Shown here: positions 24,011 through 31,551 of the stretch, in pieces | Numbering within the stretch: position 1 is the first letter of the stretch | Layout: the number at the start of each line of letters is the position of its first letter | Assembly (NCBI GenBank): GCA_964625525.1 | Contig: CAZVEE010000038.1 | Location: forward strand, 1 to 31,551 | Reading direction: 5' to 3' | Length of the DNA: 31,551 nt | DNA from: CAZVEE01 sp964625525 | Lineage (GTDB): Bacteria; Pseudomonadota; Alphaproteobacteria; JAJFIK01 | Program-made: the position numbers and the translations under genes | The notes under the pieces: model-generated | The model's input: the letters and a program-made list of their open reading frames with translations, nothing else | What the model was told of the DNA's origin: nothing | Databases searched by the model: none

Positions 24011-25850
24011 CGAAACGCGCCCAAATCTGGGCCGGTAACGTCCCGCCGGTCACGTCCACCATGGCGGTGTTGTTGTCATTGCCGATCCAGACACCCGCCA
24101 CCAGGCCCGGCGTATAGCCCACGAACCAGGCATCGCGAAAATCCTGACTGGTCCCTGTCTTGCCTGCTGTGGGCCGGCCGGCAAGGCGTGCTGCCCGGCC
24201 CGTGCCATGGGCCACGGCTGTATGCAACATACGATCAATAGCCCAGGCCGCATCCGGGTTGAGCGCTTGCCCAAGGCCCGAGCCATCACGCATATAGAGA
24301 TCCCGGCCCGAGACTGTCTCGATACGAATGACCGGATTGACCGCGACCGCCTCGCCCCCATTGGCAAAAGGCGCATAGGCGCCGGTCAGCTCTAACAGCG
24401 AGACCTCGATGGTTCCCAGCGGGAGGGAAGGGACCGGCTGCCACTCCGCTTGCAACCCCAGGCGCTGGGCAGTATCGATGATCCGAGAGCGGCCGATCCC
24501 TTCCGCCAAGCGTACTGTCGCCGCATTGAGAGACCGTGCCAGCGCCTGCTCCAGCGTCACCAACCCCTCAAAACGCCCGGTATAGTTTTCAGGCGCCCAG
24601 TCCCCAATGCTGACCGGCGCGTCGGCAATGGTATCCCCGGGCCGGTGGCCCAACTCCAACGCTGCCGCGTAGACCACCGGCTTGAAGGCGGATCCCGGCT
24701 GCCGGCGCGCATCCGTCGCGCGATTGAAAGGGCTCGCCGTATAGGACCGCCCCCCCACCATGGCGCGCACCGCGCCACCCGGCGTCAGGGCCACCAGCGC
24801 CCCCTGCCCCGCCCGGCGCCCGGCCGCGCCGTCTAAGACCACCGCCAGGCTGCGTTCCGCGGCTCGCTGCATGGCCAGATCAAGCGTGGTGTGGACAATC
24901 AGGTCTTCCGTGTTCGTCCCGATATAGCCGGGTAATCGGTCCACCACCCAATCCACAAAGTACTGCACATCAGGCGTTGCCGCCCGCACGGTGCGGGTGC
25001 GCGTGACTGTGGCCGCGCGCCGCTCCGCCGCACTGACCGTGCCGCTGCGCTCCATGCGCGCGAGCACGATATTGGCCCGGGCCTTGGCGCCCTCCCAATT
25101 CACCGTGGGCGCGTAGCGCGACGGCGCCTTTAACAAGCCTGCGAGCAGGGCCGCTTCCCCCAAGCTCAGATCTCGCGGATCCTTGGCAAAGTACCGCTGG
25201 CTCGCCGCCTCAATGCCATAGGTCCCGGCGCCGAAATAGACGCGGTTCAGGTAGAGCGCAAGGATCTCATCCTTCGTGAGCTGAGTTTCCAGCCAAAGCG
25301 CAAGTGCCGCCTCGCGCATTTTGCGCGTCATCGTTCGCTCGGGTTTCAGAAACAGGTTCTTGGCCAGTTGCTGCGTGATCGTGCTACCGCCCTGCACCAC
25401 CCGCCCGGCGGCGACATTGGCCATCATGGCCCGGACGACCGCAATCGCATCAATGCCCGGATGATCGTAGAAGCGGCGGTCCTCGGCGGCGAGAAACGCC
25501 GCGATCACATGATCCGGCAACGCCTCCAACCGCACATCACCCCCAAAAGCCGCACCCCGCTCGGCAATCAGGCGGCCCTGCGTGTCAAGAATGGTCAACC
25601 GAGCACCACGGGTGACGCCGCTGATCTGATCCGCATCCGGCATGCTGGCCACAGTCGCCGCCAGGGCCAAGGCGCCCGCGACCACGCCCCAGAACAGGAC
25701 CGCCAGACCATGCACCAGCCGTCCCGGCCGCCAGCGCGCCGCCGCCATTGCCTCCGGCCGCGGCCGGCGTCGCGCCCGCCGGACCCGGACACGCGCGGTC
25801 GGGGGGCGCACGGGCGCACGCGACGGCGCGCCCCCTTTGCGTCGAGCCAT
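23916..25850 (-). CDS. Class A penicillin-binding protein (PBP1A-type)
   Basis: A 644-aa bifunctional murein synthase. A very basic, Pro/Arg-rich cytosolic tail (1-45) precedes one membrane helix (48-69). The GT51 domain has AAEDRRFYDHPGID (Glu123), GGSTITQQLAKNLFL and RKMREAALALWLE; the transpeptidase domain has S387AFK, S440LN and K564TGTS. It is shorter than E. coli PBP1A and lacks its inserted OB domain, as in the 1A-like PBPs of alphaproteobacteria. ATG 25850 is preferred over GTG 25859, with GAGAGG 8 bases upstream. This is the second class A PBP in the window; it is not linked to an A2M gene. Confidence 0.94.
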   Translation of the reverse strand: MARRKGGAPSRAPVRPPTARVRVRRARRRPRPEAMAAARWRPGRLVHGLAVLFWGVVAGALALAATVASMPDADQISGVTRGARLTILDTQGRLIAERGAAFGGDVRLEALPDHVIAAFLAAEDRRFYDHPGIDAIAVVRAMMANVAAGRVVQGGSTITQQLAKNLFLKPERTMTRKMREAALALWLETQLTKDEILALYLNRVYFGAGTYGIEAASQRYFAKDPRDLSLGEAALLAGLLKAPSRYAPTVNWEGAKARANIVLARMERSGTVSAAERRAATVTRTRTVRAATPDVQYFVDWVVDRLPGYIGTNTEDLIVHTTLDLAMQRAAERSLAVVLDGAAGRRAGQGALVALTPGGAVRAMVGGRSYTASPFNRATDARRQPGSAFKPVVYAAALELGHRPGDTIADAPVSIGDWAPENYTGRFEGLVTLEQALARSLNAATVRLAEGIGRSRIIDTAQRLGLQAEWQPVPSLPLGTIEVSLLELTGAYAPFANGGEAVAVNPVIRIETVSGRDLYMRDGSGLGQALNPDAAWAIDRMLHTAVAHGTGRAARLAGRPTAGKTGTSQDFRDAWFVGYTPGLVAGVWIGNDNNTAMVDVTGGTLPAQIWARFVSGVSDRLPVPGRPAPRLDLASRSGATSDRP

Positions 25851-25934
25851 ACAGACCACCTCTCAGGCGCGAGACCACGTCCTCACGCAGAACCGTTGCG
25901 AGATCTGTCTTGACCAGGACGGACTTAAGAAAAC

Positions 25935-26969
25935 TTAAACAGGGGGCGCTCGATAGGGCAGCACCGGCGGCAGAACGCAGTCTTCCCAATCATTGCGGTT
26001 GAGCTTGGCCAACTCCAGCGGCGAGATAAACTCATCGCCGAACCAGGGGAACTTGCGCGCGTCGAAACTCTTGCGGATCCACTCAATCACCACGCGATTG
26101 CTGTCCAGTTTCATGGCATCGGGCCGATAGGTGAGATAGATATCGTAAGCATGCCTCTTGCCCAGGTCGAGCGGAATAAGATCTGCCCCCAATGCATTGG
26201 TATAAGTGGGCAAGATACCAACGCCTGCGCCTTTGGCAACAAGCATATAGTTGACCGAACTGGCATCCACCTGAAACGCGACGATACCCGTGGGGTCCGT
26301 AATGCCCAGAACAGACATCAGCATCGCATTATCCAACTGGTCTGATGACTGAATAATGAGTTTATGCTGCTTCAACTCCTCGATACTTTTCGGCTCTCCG
26401 TAAAGGTTTCGGTAATGCTGGGAAACAAAGAATGAAATATGCAGGCGCCCGATCTTCTGCATCGTGAGATCAAGATCCTTGGGCCCTGCTAACTGGATCG
26501 CGATGTCAGCCTCGCGAGTCCCAACATCGACGGTATTCATGGGGCTGACCGTCTCGATAGTGAGATTAGGATAGGTGCGTTGCAGACCAATCAGTTTCGG
26601 CATGACCCAATAGGTGGCCAACCCCTCGGTCACAGCCAGGCGCACCTTGCCCGTGAATGCCTCCAAGGTAGAGCGCGCCTTGTAGCTGATCCGCTCCATC
26701 ACCGAGCCCACTTCCCGGGCATCGGCGACCAGATCCCGACCAAGTGGGGTCAACCGCACCCCGTCTCGCCAGCGTGTCACCACCGGACCGCCTAACCGCT
26801 CCTCCAGGCTCTCAATATGCCGCGAAACCGTGGTGACGGTCGTCTCCAACTTGCCCGCCGCCTTGCGAAAACTGCCCTGCTCTACAACAGCCAAGAAAAA
26901 CCGGAGATCATCCCAGTGCAAACCCCGCACATCTGCGGACCCCGATACTTTGGCCTGTCCAGTTTTCAT
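25935..26969 (-). CDS. LysR-family transcriptional regulator
   Basis: A 344-aa regulator. The winged HTH lies at about 18-78: LHWDDLRFFLAVVEQGSFRKAAGKL, then TTVSRHIESLEERLG. An effector-binding domain with two alpha/beta lobes follows (from VRLAVTEGLATYWVMP to about 300). It has a 40-residue C-terminal extension (FPWFGDEFISPLELAKLNRNDWED) beyond the usual ~300-aa length. ATG 26969 is chosen because the HTH starts soon after; longer readings add unrelated cysteine-rich sequence. It diverges from the GNAT gene at 27094 across 124 bases, the standard LysR arrangement, so the three following genes are its likely targets. Effector unknown. Confidence 0.9.
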   Translation of the reverse strand: MKTGQAKVSGSADVRGLHWDDLRFFLAVVEQGSFRKAAGKLETTVTTVSRHIESLEERLGGPVVTRWRDGVRLTPLGRDLVADAREVGSVMERISYKARSTLEAFTGKVRLAVTEGLATYWVMPKLIGLQRTYPNLTIETVSPMNTVDVGTREADIAIQLAGPKDLDLTMQKIGRLHISFFVSQHYRNLYGEPKSIEELKQHKLIIQSSDQLDNAMLMSVLGITDPTGIVAFQVDASSVNYMLVAKGAGVGILPTYTNALGADLIPLDLGKRHAYDIYLTYRPDAMKLDSNRVVIEWIRKSFDARKFPWFGDEFISPLELAKLNRNDWEDCVLPPVLPYRAPPV

Positions 26970-27015
26970 GACGCCCCGCCCCACAAAAGTGCACTTCCGG
27001 CATACCACCACCTCT

Positions 27016-27030
27016 CTATAGTTAGCATAG
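27016..27030. promoter_or_regulatory. LysR-type T-N11-A dyad (CTAT-N7-ATAG)
   Basis: CTAT (27016-27019) and ATAG (27027-27030) form a dyad with T27017 and A27029 separated by 11 bases, the classic LysR box. It lies 47 bases before the lysR start and 64 before the GNAT start, so it could serve both autoregulation and activation. Confidence 0.5.
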
Positions 27031-27044
27031 TGTTTTCGAGATCG

Positions 27045-27058
27045 ACACACGCGTGTGT
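27045..27058. promoter_or_regulatory. 14-bp perfect palindrome ACACACGCGTGTGT
   Basis: A self-complementary 14-mer in the lysR-GNAT gap, 36 bases before the GNAT start codon and 15 bases from the LysR dyad. It could be a second regulator's operator or a second LysR contact. Confidence 0.5.
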
Positions 27059-27093
27059 TGGTGATTGTGGCTTTGACGACGGAATCTTGTGTG

Positions 27094-27693
27094 ATGAACC
27101 CAACCGCCGGCGGATCTGAGCTATCTTCGCACACGCAAAAGGAATATGCGCCACGCGGCGCGGGTCTTGTCTTACGCAATCTCGCGTTTGACGAGCTCCC
27201 GGCGGCATATGCTTATGCCGAGACATTTATTCCTGTCGGCCTCGCCTCTCCAGACGCCGTGGAGACCGCCTTTCGCATCAGCAGCGAATGTGTCTGGGTG
27301 GCGGAACAGACCATGGCCTCGGGCGAGCGCGCCTACAAAGGGCTGTTCTGGTTCTTTCCGATCACGGCAGAAGCAGAAGCCGCGTTGCTGGACGGACAGT
27401 TGGATTTCACGGAACCCCACTTCGATGCCATGTGCTCCAACATGGCAGACGCCTCAGCGCTTTATTGCTGGCTTTTGATCGCATCGGGACGTGGCCGCGT
27501 TCTCGTGCCCGATGTACACCGGCGCCTGGACCAGCCCCCCTACGGGCAGTTCGACGTTTACGCCCGCGCCTCGACACCGGAAGGCATCAGAGTGCTCTGG
27601 CGCACCGGGTTTCGCCCACTGGACCTGAGCCAGGAAATGGAAGTGGGCATGCTGACCATCTTTCGCCGCACACCCGCGACGGACCAGTCGTAG
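27094..27693 (+). CDS. GNAT-fold protein of unknown function
   Basis: A 199-aa protein I do not recognise as a named family. Features that suggest a GNAT fold: a helical start LAFDELPAAYAYAETF, a central strand VWVAEQ, strands KGLFWFFPITAEAEAALLDGQ, and a C-terminal VYARASTPEGIRVLWRTGFRPL like the last GNAT segment (T-x-E-G-x-x-L-x-x-x-GF-x-P). Two cysteines fall near the centre (114, 125). The usual R/Q-x-x-G-x-G/A cofactor loop is not evident; SGRGRVLVPD (131-140) is the only similar piece. First gene of the LysR-divergent unit, 25 bases before the next. The start at 27094 is set by reading frame and a weak GGAA. Confidence 0.6.
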   Translation: MNPTAGGSELSSHTQKEYAPRGAGLVLRNLAFDELPAAYAYAETFIPVGLASPDAVETAFRISSECVWVAEQTMASGERAYKGLFWFFPITAEAEAALLDGQLDFTEPHFDAMCSNMADASALYCWLLIASGRGRVLVPDVHRRLDQPPYGQFDVYARASTPEGIRVLWRTGFRPLDLSQEMEVGMLTIFRRTPATDQS

Positions 27694-27718
27694 ATCACCA
27701 TTTATTCCGGAGCTTGCC

Positions 27719-28396
27719 ATGGAACAGCCCGCGCCGATCCCGCCCAGCTACAACACGGCTCGCCTTCCCGACGGGCGCGGCGGCCGGATCACCATCAAGG
27801 TGGCCGAGACGATTGAGGACATCATGCAAGTGGTGGCCGTGCGCGCCTCCGTCTATATGAGCGAGCAGAACTGTCCCTACCGGGAGGAGTTCGACGGCAA
27901 CGACTTCACCGGCACTCAGATGATCGCCTATGTGGATGGCGAACCCGCCGCCTGCCTGCGGATCCGCTACTTCGCGGATTTCGTGAAAATGGAGCGCCTT
28001 GCGGTGCGGGGCATGTTCCGCAAAACGCGTGTGGCGTTCAAGATTGTGAGAGCTGGTCTCGATCTATGCCGCAAGAAAGGCTACTCGCTGGTTTACGGGC
28101 ATGCCCGCAAAGAGCTGGTGAAATTCTGGCGCATGTTCGGAGCGAAGCCCAAAGTTGGCGGCCGGGATGTGAGCTTCTCCGGCGAGGACTACGATGAAAT
28201 GTATATTGAGTTGGAGCCGGATGAAAACCGGCTGCGCATAGAATCCGATGGCTATGTCCTAATCCGACCCGAAGGCCAATGGGACTATCCCGGAGTTCTT
28301 GAACAATCGAGCGGCGATTTGCAGACAGACTCCGAACCACCGTCTTCGGATGATAGCTCGGCAAGCAAAAATGCGCGCCGGACGAAACCACTCTAA
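27719..28396 (+). CDS. ElaA-like GNAT acyltransferase with degenerate cofactor loop
   Basis: A 225-aa protein. RASVYMSEQNCPYREEFDGND (split here: RASVYMSEQ at 43-50, NCPYREEF, then DGND) resembles the ElaA branch of GNATs. The fold continues with IAYVDGEPAACLRI (strands 2-3) and KMERLAV (strand 4). The acyl-CoA pyrophosphate loop, normally R/Q-x-x-G-x-G/A, reads RKTRVA at 101-106, with Arg in place of the key Gly. The last 45 residues are acidic and Ser-rich, probably disordered. Acyl transfer to a small amine is the natural guess, but donor and activity are unsure. GGAG lies 7 bases upstream. Confidence 0.75.
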   Translation: MEQPAPIPPSYNTARLPDGRGGRITIKVAETIEDIMQVVAVRASVYMSEQNCPYREEFDGNDFTGTQMIAYVDGEPAACLRIRYFADFVKMERLAVRGMFRKTRVAFKIVRAGLDLCRKKGYSLVYGHARKELVKFWRMFGAKPKVGGRDVSFSGEDYDEMYIELEPDENRLRIESDGYVLIRPEGQWDYPGVLEQSSGDLQTDSEPPSSDDSSASKNARRTKPL

Positions 28397-28462
28397 TCCT
28401 CCGCCTCGATCAGTCGCAGTCATGCATCGGGGCATCTGCTTTCAAACAGGCTCGATACGCTC

Positions 28463-29074
28463 ATGCCAGATACTGTTATCCCTTTCGCGCGCCGGTACAA
28501 AGGCGCCGGCACGGACCCCCTTATCGTCTTTCTCGACTTTCAGATGGAATTCGTGACGGCGGGGCGCATGCTTGCAATTGAAAGCGCAGCCGCCGCGTTG
28601 GACAAGGCGCGTCAGGTTTTGGCAGTGGCGCGAGAGTGCAAATTGCCCATCGCTCATTTGCGCCTCATCAAACGCGGCCACTATTTCAACCCAACCCTTC
28701 CGTTTACGGATTGGATCGAAGGGCTGGAACCTCGTGCTGCGGAAATGGTCTTTGAGCATGATCAGCCGTCAGCCTATGCGAGCGAGGCTTTCGCGGCGAT
28801 GATGACGGAGGCTGGGGGCGAACATGTGGTGTTGCTGGGGCTGTCGGGCAATGTGTCATGCCTGGCCACCCTCGTGGAAGGATTTCGCCTGGATCACCAC
28901 TACACTTATTTGCATGACGCTTCGGCCAGCCCGCCCCTCAGCTCCGCTCACTCTGAAACCGCCACCCATGACGCTGCGGGCTTGTGCGCCGCCGCCTTTG
29001 CCGATGTCATCACCACACAGACGTTCATCAACCGGATCGACGGAAAAGAACCCCAGGTGAGCAGCGGAGCGTGA
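28463..29074 (+). CDS. Isochorismatase-fold cysteine hydrolase
   Basis: A 203-aa cytosolic enzyme of the isochorismatase/nicotinamidase superfamily. Asp25 is in IVFLDFQMEF, and the nucleophile Cys133 is in LLGLSGNVSCLATLVEGFRLD; YLHDASAS follows, matching the usual V-x-x-DA-x-A strand. The catalytic Lys that precedes SAY/SAF in relatives aligns with His99 (VFEHDQPSAY), so the triad would be Asp-His-Cys. Members cleave amide, ester or vinyl-ether bonds of small molecules. It is the third gene after LysR, 66 bases after the GNAT; its ribosome site is weak. Confidence 0.8.
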   Translation: MPDTVIPFARRYKGAGTDPLIVFLDFQMEFVTAGRMLAIESAAAALDKARQVLAVARECKLPIAHLRLIKRGHYFNPTLPFTDWIEGLEPRAAEMVFEHDQPSAYASEAFAAMMTEAGGEHVVLLGLSGNVSCLATLVEGFRLDHHYTYLHDASASPPLSSAHSETATHDAAGLCAAAFADVITTQTFINRIDGKEPQVSSGA

Positions 29075-29078
29075 GACC

Positions 29079-29279
29079 ATGGCACCGGCACCAGATATCG
29101 GCACAAGACTAGAAGCCATGGAAACCTTGCGCGCCCTTCTCAGCTACGCACACCACCAAATGCAAAGCCTGAACATGCAGATTTGCGCAGGCATTGTGGC
29201 CATTGCCTTGGTGGCTCTTCGCCTGCGCCGGCGGTGTGATCTCGCCGCGTCGGTCAGACGTCCAAATTCTCCACATTGA
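29079..29279 (+). CDS. Possible small membrane protein, 66 aa
   Basis: Starts 4 bases after the hydrolase stop codon, with GGAG 10 bases upstream. It has a short helical start, then a hydrophobic segment MQICAGIVAIALVALRLRRR (31-50) with a positive end, typical of a single-span membrane peptide. Its last 26 bases overlap the opposing gyrB stop. No family recognised; it may be a chance reading frame. Confidence 0.35.
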   Translation: MAPAPDIGTRLEAMETLRALLSYAHHQMQSLNMQICAGIVAIALVALRLRRRCDLAASVRRPNSPH

Positions 29280-31551
29280 GGGCGTTTGACTGAATGAACT
29301 CGCGACGCGGTTCCACCACGTCACCCATCAGCTTGCTGAACATCTCATTGGCTTCGTCCACATGATCGATTTTGACCTGAAGCAATGTACGCGCTTCCGG
29401 GTCAAGCGTTGTTTCCAGAAGTTGATCCGGATTCATTTCACCCAAGCCCTTATAGCGTTGCAGTGACACCCCCTTGCGTCCGGCTTCTAGCACCTGGTCG
29501 AGCAAGTCGATGGGCCCGTGCAGGGTCACATCCGTCTCTTTCCGGGTCAGAATGGCAGGCGCGCCATAAGTGGCGTTAAGATCAGCAGCCAACCCATTCA
29601 AGCGTCGCGCATCCGCCGATTCCATGAGGGGCGGATCGATGAGCAACACTTCCCGCACCCCGCGCACATCGCGGGACATGCGCAAGCCTCCGCCCTCGGC
29701 GCCCTCACCGGACCAGCCCCGCTCCGCTTCATCCGCGAGCCGATCAAGCCGCTCGGCCAAGACCGCAATGCGCTCCTGCATGGCTGCCGGATCTGCAAGC
29801 AGCGCGGCACCGAGAGCACCGGCAATGGCCGCCTGCTCCACCGTGCGGCGATTATACTTCGTGGGCAGACGGTCTAGAATAGTCCGCACGTCGCGTGCTT
29901 GAGTCACGAGGGCCGCCAGGTCATTGCCCGCTCGCTGCTCGCCCCCGCCCAGGGTCAACACCGTATCGCGCAGCCCTTCACGCACCAGATAATCGTAAAG
30001 CTCTTTCTCGTCCTTCAGATAGATTTCCGATTGGCCGCGTTTCACCTTATAAAGCGGTGGCTGGGCAATATAAAGATGCCCGCGCTCAATCACTTCCTGC
30101 ATCTGACGATAGAAGAAGGTAAGCAACAGGGTCCGGATGTGGGCGCCGTCCACGTCAGCATCCGTCATGATGATGATCTTGTGATAGCGCAGCTTCTCAA
30201 TATTAAAGTCATCCCGGCCGATGCCCGTGCCCAGAGCGGTGATCAGGGTGGTGATTTCCCCCGATGACAGCATCTTGTCAAATCGGGCCCGCTCCACATT
30301 GAGGATCTTCCCGCGCAAAGGCAGGACGGCTTGATTGGAACGATTGCGGGCCTGTTTGGCCGAGCCACCGGCGGAGTCACCCTCCACCAGGAACAATTCC
30401 GACTTGGCAGGATCGCGCTCCTGACAATCAGCGAGCTTGCCTGGCAGGCTGGAGTAATCAAGGGCGCCCTTGCGCCGGGTCAACTCTCGCGCTTTGCGGG
30501 CGGCTTCCCGCGCGGCGGCGGCTTCGACGACTTTCTGCACCAACGCCTTGGCTTCGTTCGGGTGCTCCTCGAACCAGGTGCCCAGGGTATCGTTGATGAT
30601 GCTCTCCACCACCGGCCGCACTTCGGAGGACACGAGCTTGTCTTTTGTCTGGGAGGAGAATTTCGGATCAGGGACTTTCACCGACAACACACAGGTCAAC
30701 CCCTCCCGCGCATCATCGCCCGTCAGGCTGACTTTCTCCTTCTTGGCGATCCCGGAGGATTGAGCGTAATTGTTCACCGTGCGGGTCAATGCGCCACGGA
30801 AGCCCGCCAAGTGCGCCCCTCCGTCACGCTGGGGAATATTGTTGGTAAAACACAGCGTATTCTCGTGATAGCCGTCGTTCCACCAGAGAGCCGCTTCCAC
30901 CGAAATGCCGTCGCGTTCCGCCTGCACCGTAATAGGGTTTTGCACCAGCGGCGTCTTGGTCCGATCAAGATAGCGGATGAAGGCCTCTAACCCGCCTTCA
31001 TATTCCATCACTTCTTCCACCGGCTCGGCCGGGCGCTGATCCCGCAACACAATGCGGACACCGGAATTCAAGAACGCCAATTCGCGCAGCCGATGTTCCA
31101 GCGTGGCGAAGGAAAACTCCGTGCCCGAAAAAATCACATCCGATGGCAGGAACGTGATCTGCGTGCCCGTGCGCTCGCCCGCATCGCCCACGACCGCCAG
31201 CGGCGCTTCCGCCTCGCCATTGCGGAAGGTCATGGCATGCTCTTCGCCGGCGCGCCAGATACGCAAGGTCAACGACTCCGACAAGGCGTTCACAACTGAA
31301 ACCCCCACCCCGTGCAGACCGCCGGATACTTTGTAAGAGTTCTGATTGAATTTCCCGCCCGCATGCAATTGCGTCATGATCACTTGCGCTGCGGAAATGC
31401 CTTCCTCGGCATGGATATCGGTGGGAATGCCACGCCCATCATCGCTCACCGTGACCGATCCATCCGCATTCAGAATAACACCAACCTCGGTACAATGGCC
31501 GGCCAGGGCCTCGTCGATGGCGTTGTCCACCACCTCATAGACCTAGTGATG
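29254..31551 (-). CDS. gyrB: DNA gyrase subunit B, 5' end cut by window; in-frame amber near edge
   Basis: ATPase subunit of DNA gyrase, which introduces negative supercoils with GyrA. 759 residues are readable: VVDNAIDEALAGH (GHKL ATP-binding Asn), DDGRGIPTDIH, GGLHGVGVSVVNALS, then the TOPRIM domain with EGDSAGGSA and MTDADVDGAHIR, and the C-terminal QRYKGLGEMNPDQL. The N-terminal ~45 residues lie beyond the window. The codons at the edge read His-His-stop-Val-Tyr-Glu-Val-Val-Asp-Asn: the TAG at 31543-31545 replaces the Met or Leu of the conserved HH(M/L)VYE. gyrB is essential, so an end-of-sequence error is more likely than a real break. In many alphaproteobacteria gyrB lies after recF, near the replication origin; that cannot be checked here. 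Confidence 0.93.

Noticed and set aside
27719..28396. LuxI-type (AHL synthase) signature: R-x3-Y, E-x-D-x-x-D and a later LR/RLAV resemble the LuxI active-site order.
   Set aside because: The EQNCPY segment and overall layout match the ElaA GNAT branch much better, the conserved LuxI tryptophan is missing, and the spacing to E-x-D-x-x-D is four residues short.

Overview
The window reads as chromosomal DNA of a GC-rich alphaproteobacterium. The evidence is the RegB/RegA redox two-component pair with a SCO1/SenC protein nearby, an MmcB-type repair protein behind a GTTC-type LexA-like site, an IalB-family protein, the A2M-PbpC pair, a PHB depolymerase of the Cys-nucleophile type and an AcylCoA-independent biotin ring-assembly locus. 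I cannot place it below class. The gene content is mostly core or household. No rRNA, tRNA, CRISPR array, prophage or insertion sequence was found. The window opens inside a dispersed repeat and closes in a gyrB with an in-frame amber codon nine bases from the edge, so the window may be a whole contig.

Layout. 1-8.5 kb, minus strand: an envelope block of a bacterial alpha-2-macroglobulin with an intact thioester, overlapping pbpC (penicillin-binding protein 1C), then a DUF2236 oxygenase-like protein. 8.5-13.4 kb: a divergent biotin locus, with bioF-bioD and a translationally coupled IalB-like secreted protein leftward, and bioB-bioA rightward. 13.4-16 kb: a HAD phosphatase, a TerB-domain protein and a ferritin-like diiron protein, with a 52-bp palindromic repeat and a perfect 15-bp hairpin between the last two. 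16-20.4 kb: mmcB, then regB-regA, a periplasmic ankyrin protein and a SCO1 copper chaperone. 20.4-24 kb: phaZ, a YgjP-like metallopeptidase and a Bcr/CflA-type efflux transporter. 24-25.9 kb: a second bifunctional PBP, which overlaps the transporter tail to tail.

25.9-29.3 kb is the least conventional part. A LysR regulator diverges from two GNAT-fold proteins and an isochorismatase-fold cysteine hydrolase. The intergenic region holds a T-N11-A dyad and a 14-bp palindrome. The second GNAT and the hydrolase each depart from their family at a residue normally used in catalysis or cofactor binding. gyrB closes the window on the minus strand.

Together the genes suggest aerobic/microaerobic redox control (RegBA plus SCO1), peptidoglycan repair coupled to protease trapping in the periplasm (PbpC plus A2M), carbon-reserve use (PhaZ) and biotin synthesis. 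The two best candidates for something undescribed are the LysR-GNAT-GNAT-hydrolase cassette and a possible small RNA implied by a strong plus-strand terminator at 1161-1191 that has no plus-strand gene.
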